In this document: positions 61,009-64,000 of the stretch, piece after piece
How positions within the stretch are numbered: position 1 is the stretch's first letter
Layout of the letters: the number at the start of each line of letters is the position of its first letter
Source of the DNA: Diplonema japonicum
Taxonomy: Eukaryota > Euglenozoa > Diplonemea > Diplonemida > Diplonemidae
Reading direction: 5' to 3'
Assembly (NCBI GenBank): GCA_964019335.1
Contig: OZ025705.1
Location: 124,001-188,000 of the forward strand
DNA: 64,000 nucleotides
Translations under genes and position numbers: made by a program
The notes under the pieces: generated by a model
What the model was told of the DNA's origin: nothing
The model's input: only the letters and a program-made list of their open reading frames with translations
The model's database searches: none

Positions 61009-61368
61009 TCAGAGCTTTGTCGCGACCACAGCCTTGATCTTCCCATCCTCTATGGTGAAGGTTTCCTTCGCCTTCAGCGTGAGGAGCAGCATCTTCGCCT
61101 TCATCGTGCGGGTGAACTGCTTCCCGTCGGCGGACGCTTCGGGCTCCGAATGCCCGTAGAAGTCAGGCATGTTACTCAGAAGCTGCTTCCTCAAGGCCCC
61201 CTTCCCATTCGCCTCAAACTTCGGGTTCTTGAAGTGCACGTCTTCCGTCATCAAGCTCAGCATCCCGTCAACGTCCTTCGACTTCGTGAACTTCGTGTAC
61301 TGCGCGATAACCTCCATGTTTGCGATTGGTGTTTGTGGGGCTGCAGATGGGGGTGGGGGGGTTTGCAT
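61009..61368 (-). CDS. NTF2/SnoaL-like small protein, copy B
   Basis: The 119-residue product is identical to that of 31589-31948; one silent difference (T at 31658 region against C at 61078 region on the plus strand) separates the genes. Its position directly downstream of the helical 92-residue gene is kept. See copy A for the domain description. Two identical copies raise dosage and point to selection for high expression or to recent duplication or gene conversion. Confidence 0.8.
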   Translation of the reverse strand: MQTPPPPSAAPQTPIANMEVIAQYTKFTKSKDVDGMLSLMTEDVHFKNPKFEANGKGALRKQLLSNMPDFYGHSEPEASADGKQFTRTMKAKMLLLTLKAKETFTIEDGKIKAVVATKL

Positions 61369-61676
61369 TTAAAGAATGCTTTTGCTGCCAAAAAATAAAA
61401 TAAATGAATAAAAGTAAAACCAGGGGGGGTAAGTACCTCACTCTTGCTTGTGACGAGGGGGAAGGGTGGGTGGGGGGTAGAAACTATATAAAAAGAGGGC
61501 TGCAAAAGCCGTAGCTGTTGCTATCCACTCTTTCTCTTGTTTCAAAAAAAATCAAAGATAAGTTTAAAGACGGGGAAGAGGAGGGACTCTTTCCTCCTCG
61601 AAAAAACAACTTTTTTATCTACAATTGCGGGGGGGGGGGGGGGGGATAAAGAAAAAGAAAAGGGCACAGAGAGGGC
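61369..61676. other. Cassette spacer, copy B
   Basis: Matches 31949-32256 apart from a few substitutions and homopolymer length changes. It keeps the AGTGGATAGCAAC motif on the minus strand. Confidence 0.5.
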
Positions 61677-61955
61677 TTATTTCCCAGGGAACTGAGCGTT
61701 CTTCTGCTGCTCAAGGAGTTCCTGGAACTTCTGCTTGAAGTGAGCGGAGTGGTCCCTCATCTTCTTGTTGAACTTGTCGGTGTGCTCCTTGATCATCTTC
61801 TCGAACTTGTCGTAGTGCTCCTTCATCTCAGGCGACAGGGTCGACTCGTCGGGCTTGTCCGCGAAGAACTTCTTGTTCTGCTCCTCCATCTTCTTGCTGA
61901 ACTCGGCATCGAGGCGGTCGAGCTTGTCGCTGAACTCCTGGTACGTGGTGCACAT
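61677..61955 (-). CDS. Helical 92-residue protein with 11-residue repeats, copy B
   Basis: The product and the coding DNA are identical to 32257-32535. The sequence upstream of the ATG is unrelated beyond the first few bases, which fixes the duplication edge just before the start codon and supports MCTTYQEF as the true start. The promoter-side or trans-splice signals must therefore differ between copies. Confidence 0.7.
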   Translation of the reverse strand: MCTTYQEFSDKLDRLDAEFSKKMEEQNKKFFADKPDESTLSPEMKEHYDKFEKMIKEHTDKFNKKMRDHSAHFKQKFQELLEQQKNAQFPGK

Positions 61956-63186
61956 CTTTCTTTTTTTTTTTCTCTTTTTTTTGGGGGAATGATATAACAT
62001 GTAAGTAAAAAAAATTTAAAAAAATAAAAAATTCGAAGATCTTCAGTTGGCAGGGAGGTGCTCACTGCAAAAAGAAAATAATAACAGAGCGTTACGTTGC
62101 CCAAGCATCCCGGGTGCGGGACAGACGAAAGAAAGGGAAACAAAAAGAAAACATAAAAGAGAGAGGGGAAAAAAAAAAAAAAAAACAAGTGCTGAAGTAG
62201 AATAAACTTTCTTCTTCTTATTTTTTATTTGAAAAAAGATAGCCCGAGGACTCAGGGTGAAGATCTTTTTCCTTTTTTTTTAAAACGAGAAAGAAAATAT
62301 CATTTCTTTTTTTTTTTTTTAAATACTTACTCTATTCTCTTCAGTAGAATAATATAATAGTTAAAAAAATAAAAAAGAAACTAAAAAATAAAAATGAAAT
62401 CGGTGTAATCCTTGATATCTCTGATGTTCTTCCCAGAATTTTATCTTGTGCCCAAATCTCGAAAAAGAACAAGCTTCGACTTTAAATTTTAATTCTAGTA
62501 AAACCTTTGGGCTCAACTTTCCAGGGAACACCTCCGAGACATGATAAGTACAGCCCATCCCTCAAAAGAGAAAAGAAAGAAAAAACAAAAAAAAAAAAAA
62601 CATTTAACAGCAGCCCAATTCCTTTCTAGTAGATTTCAGGCCAGACCATCCAGCATCCGAGAGTAGTAGTAAAGGGTGAAGCTACTGTAGAAAAGAGGAA
62701 GAAAAAGTTAAGAAGAAATTCTTTCATTGATCTCATAAGTTGTGTTAAAAAAGCAAAAAAGAAAAAAGAAATAAAAAGGTAAGTAAGTGATTTGTTCAGC
62801 ACTCTTGCCCTAACAAAAGAAACCTTTGTAAAGAGACAAAAGAATTTTTGTAGGGCTGTCAATCCATCTTTTTCTAAAGAGAAAGCAAAAACAGAGCACA
62901 AGAGGCTGAACAACTTACTGGATTAAACAAAATAAAGGAGGGAAAGGGGAAGAGAAAACACAACCTGGAATGCAATCGATGGGGAAAGGAGAAGTAAGTA
63001 TTATAGGAGTATTTCTTCTTTTTTTTTAAAATAAAAAGCTTGTTGCATAAAATATTATCTTTTGAGTGGCTAAACCCCATAAAAGACCGTTCTTCATGGG
63101 TCCTACAACTTCCTAGAGAGAGAGAGAGGAAGAAAAACCAAAAATAAACCAGATTTTCAGAAAAGTGATGTCGGTTATCTTCAGCA
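61956..63186. other. Gene-poor segment, 1.2 kb
   Basis: AT-rich sequence with fewer homopolymers than elsewhere. Two minus-strand frames (62361-62558, 62626-62913) start with ATG but are hydrophobic/Lys-Phe rich and unconvincing. A GA run lies at 63115-63130. Confidence 0.5.
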
Positions 63187-64000
63187 TCAGTGGGTGTCAA
63201 CAGGGCAGGCCTCCACAGGGGTCACACCAGTGCAGGTCCCGTCGTTTCCAATCACACACTTCTGGCAACACCCGTAGCAGCTGCCAGGAGCCTTGGGGCA
63301 GTCCAAGCTGGCACACTTCAGCCACTTGTTGCAACCTGTGCAGGCATCGCCCACGCACGGGTTGAACTCACAGTTGTTCTTCGGATTCCTCGAGACGTAC
63401 TTCCCGTTGGGGCACAGCTTCGCATCCAGAGGGCACACAGGGGAAGAGGGGCACTTCGGGAACTCACAGTTGTTGGCGGGGTCCCTCGAGACGGAGCTGC
63501 CGTCGGGGCAGATGAAGGCATCAGCAGTGCACACCCTCTTCGAGCACCCGCACTTCGTGCAACCACAGCCATCAACCACACATTCCTCGTCAGCGGCACA
63601 CCCGCCGTTGGCCGGTGTGGTGCAGGGGTTCACAAGGCAGTTGATTTGTTCCACACACTTCCCGTCACAGTTCTTGCACTGACCCTTCGAGCAGGTAGGG
63701 CACTCGCGGAATTCACAGTTGTTCTTGGGGTCCCTCGAGACAAACGAACCGTCAGGGCACAGCTTTGCATCCTGGGTGCAGTACACAACAGGGCACTCGG
63801 GGAACTCACAGTTGTTCTTGGGGTCCCTCGAGACGAACGAGCCATCAGCACATTCCCTGACATCCAGAGGGCAAACAGGGGAAGAGGGGCACTTCGGGAA
63901 CTCACAATTGTTCTTGGGATCCCTCGAGACGGACGAACCGTCAGGGCACAGCTTTGCATCCTGGGTGCAGTAGTGGGTGTCAACAGGGCAGGCCTCCACA
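63187..64000 (-). CDS. Cys-rich tandem-repeat protein, 3' part (runs off window)
   Basis: The window holds the last 270 or so residues; the 5' end is beyond 64000. Five units of about 30 residues follow the pattern C-x-x-D-x-x-x-C-P-D-G-S-x-V-S-R-D-P-x-N-N-C-E-F-x-x-C. A different Cys-rich block (GQCKNCDGKCVEQINC...) separates units three and four. A 29-nt sequence is identical at 63189-63217 and 63972-64000, so a larger 783-nt (261-residue) unit is probably repeated in tandem. Such Cys-spaced repeats occur in secreted and surface proteins; disulfide-rich extracellular role inferred. No signal peptide can be seen because the start is missing. Stop is TGA after PVDTH. Confidence 0.75.
   Translation of the reverse strand, partial: VEACPVDTHYCTQDAKLCPDGSSVSRDPKNNCEFPKCPSSPVCPLDVRECADGSFVSRDPKNNCEFPECPVVYCTQDAKLCPDGSFVSRDPKNNCEFRECPTCSKGQCKNCDGKCVEQINCLVNPCTTPANGGCAADEECVVDGCGCTKCGCSKRVCTADAFICPDGSSVSRDPANNCEFPKCPSSPVCPLDAKLCPNGKYVSRNPKNNCEFNPCVGDACTGCNKWLKCASLDCPKAPGSCYGCCQKCVIGNDGTCTGVTPVEACPVDTH

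Larger units (their letters stand above)
60771..61968 (-). repeat. Duplicated two-gene cassette, copy B
   Basis: Second copy of 31379-32548. Flanks outside these limits share nothing. The 3' flank (60771-60925) shows several substitutions, whereas coding parts are nearly identical. Confidence 0.9.

Noticed and set aside
62361-62913. Two ATG-initiated minus frames (65 and 95 codons)
   Set aside because: Composition is Phe/Leu/Lys-heavy and there is no family resemblance or splice support.

Overview
This window looks like nuclear DNA of a protist, most probably a euglenozoan and perhaps a diplonemid. The evidence is as follows. About 31 recognisable protein genes all lie on the minus strand, head to tail, with short gaps, as in a euglenozoan polycistronic unit. 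The genes carry conventional GT-AG cis-introns of about 39-60 nt, which is very unlike trypanosomatids. The gene set is fully eukaryotic (transportin, pinin, Sly1, CIA2, NDR kinase, USP47-type deubiquitinase, FYVE kinase). No spliced-leader gene, rRNA or tRNA was seen, so the lineage is an inference. The non-coding DNA is dominated by homopolymer runs of 10-47 bases, and most start codons are preceded by an A-rich tract on the sense strand.

Layout, in window order (transcription runs from high to low coordinates). 0.7-9.1 kb: fused isopropylmalate isomerase, alpha/beta hydrolase, CIA2, transportin (4 exons), pinin. 10.5-14.1 kb: FYVE-kinase-pseudokinase protein, a small Lys-rich protein, an acyltransferase. 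14.1-17.4 kb: the longest gene-poor stretch. 17.4-27.9 kb: PH-like/AGC kinase, SGNH-fold type II membrane protein, PSP1 protein, nucleotide-sugar transporter, two small membrane proteins, sirtuin. 28.5-33.2 kb: a 915-residue UxaA/GarD-type dehydratase, then a cassette of NTF2-like and helical small proteins. 33.7-38.1 kb: a USP47-like deubiquitinase that splicing appears to join to a Ubl/RING-H2 region. 38.9-48.1 kb: small Ubl-like protein, mitochondrial PPR-like protein, secreted glycosidase-like protein, Sly1, fructose-1,6-bisphosphatase. 48.3-60.7 kb: poorly understood exon-like pieces, NDR kinase, TMEM63/CSC1 channel, PH-like protein whose intron holds a small TIR transposon, giant IQ-motif protein with a C-terminal LRR. 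60.8-62.0 kb: a near-identical second copy of the NTF2-like/helical cassette. 63.2-64.0 kb: the 3' end of a Cys-rich tandem-repeat protein that runs off the window.

The genes do not form one pathway; the array mixes housekeeping functions, as expected of constitutive polycistronic units. The most notable items are the deubiquitinase-RING fusion with a stop codon inside the linking intron, the transposon inside a 57-nt intron with its target duplication intact, the recently copied two-gene cassette, three families of short dispersed repeats (one a hairpin with covarying stems), the kinase-pseudokinase FYVE protein, and introns made almost wholly of complementary T and A runs.
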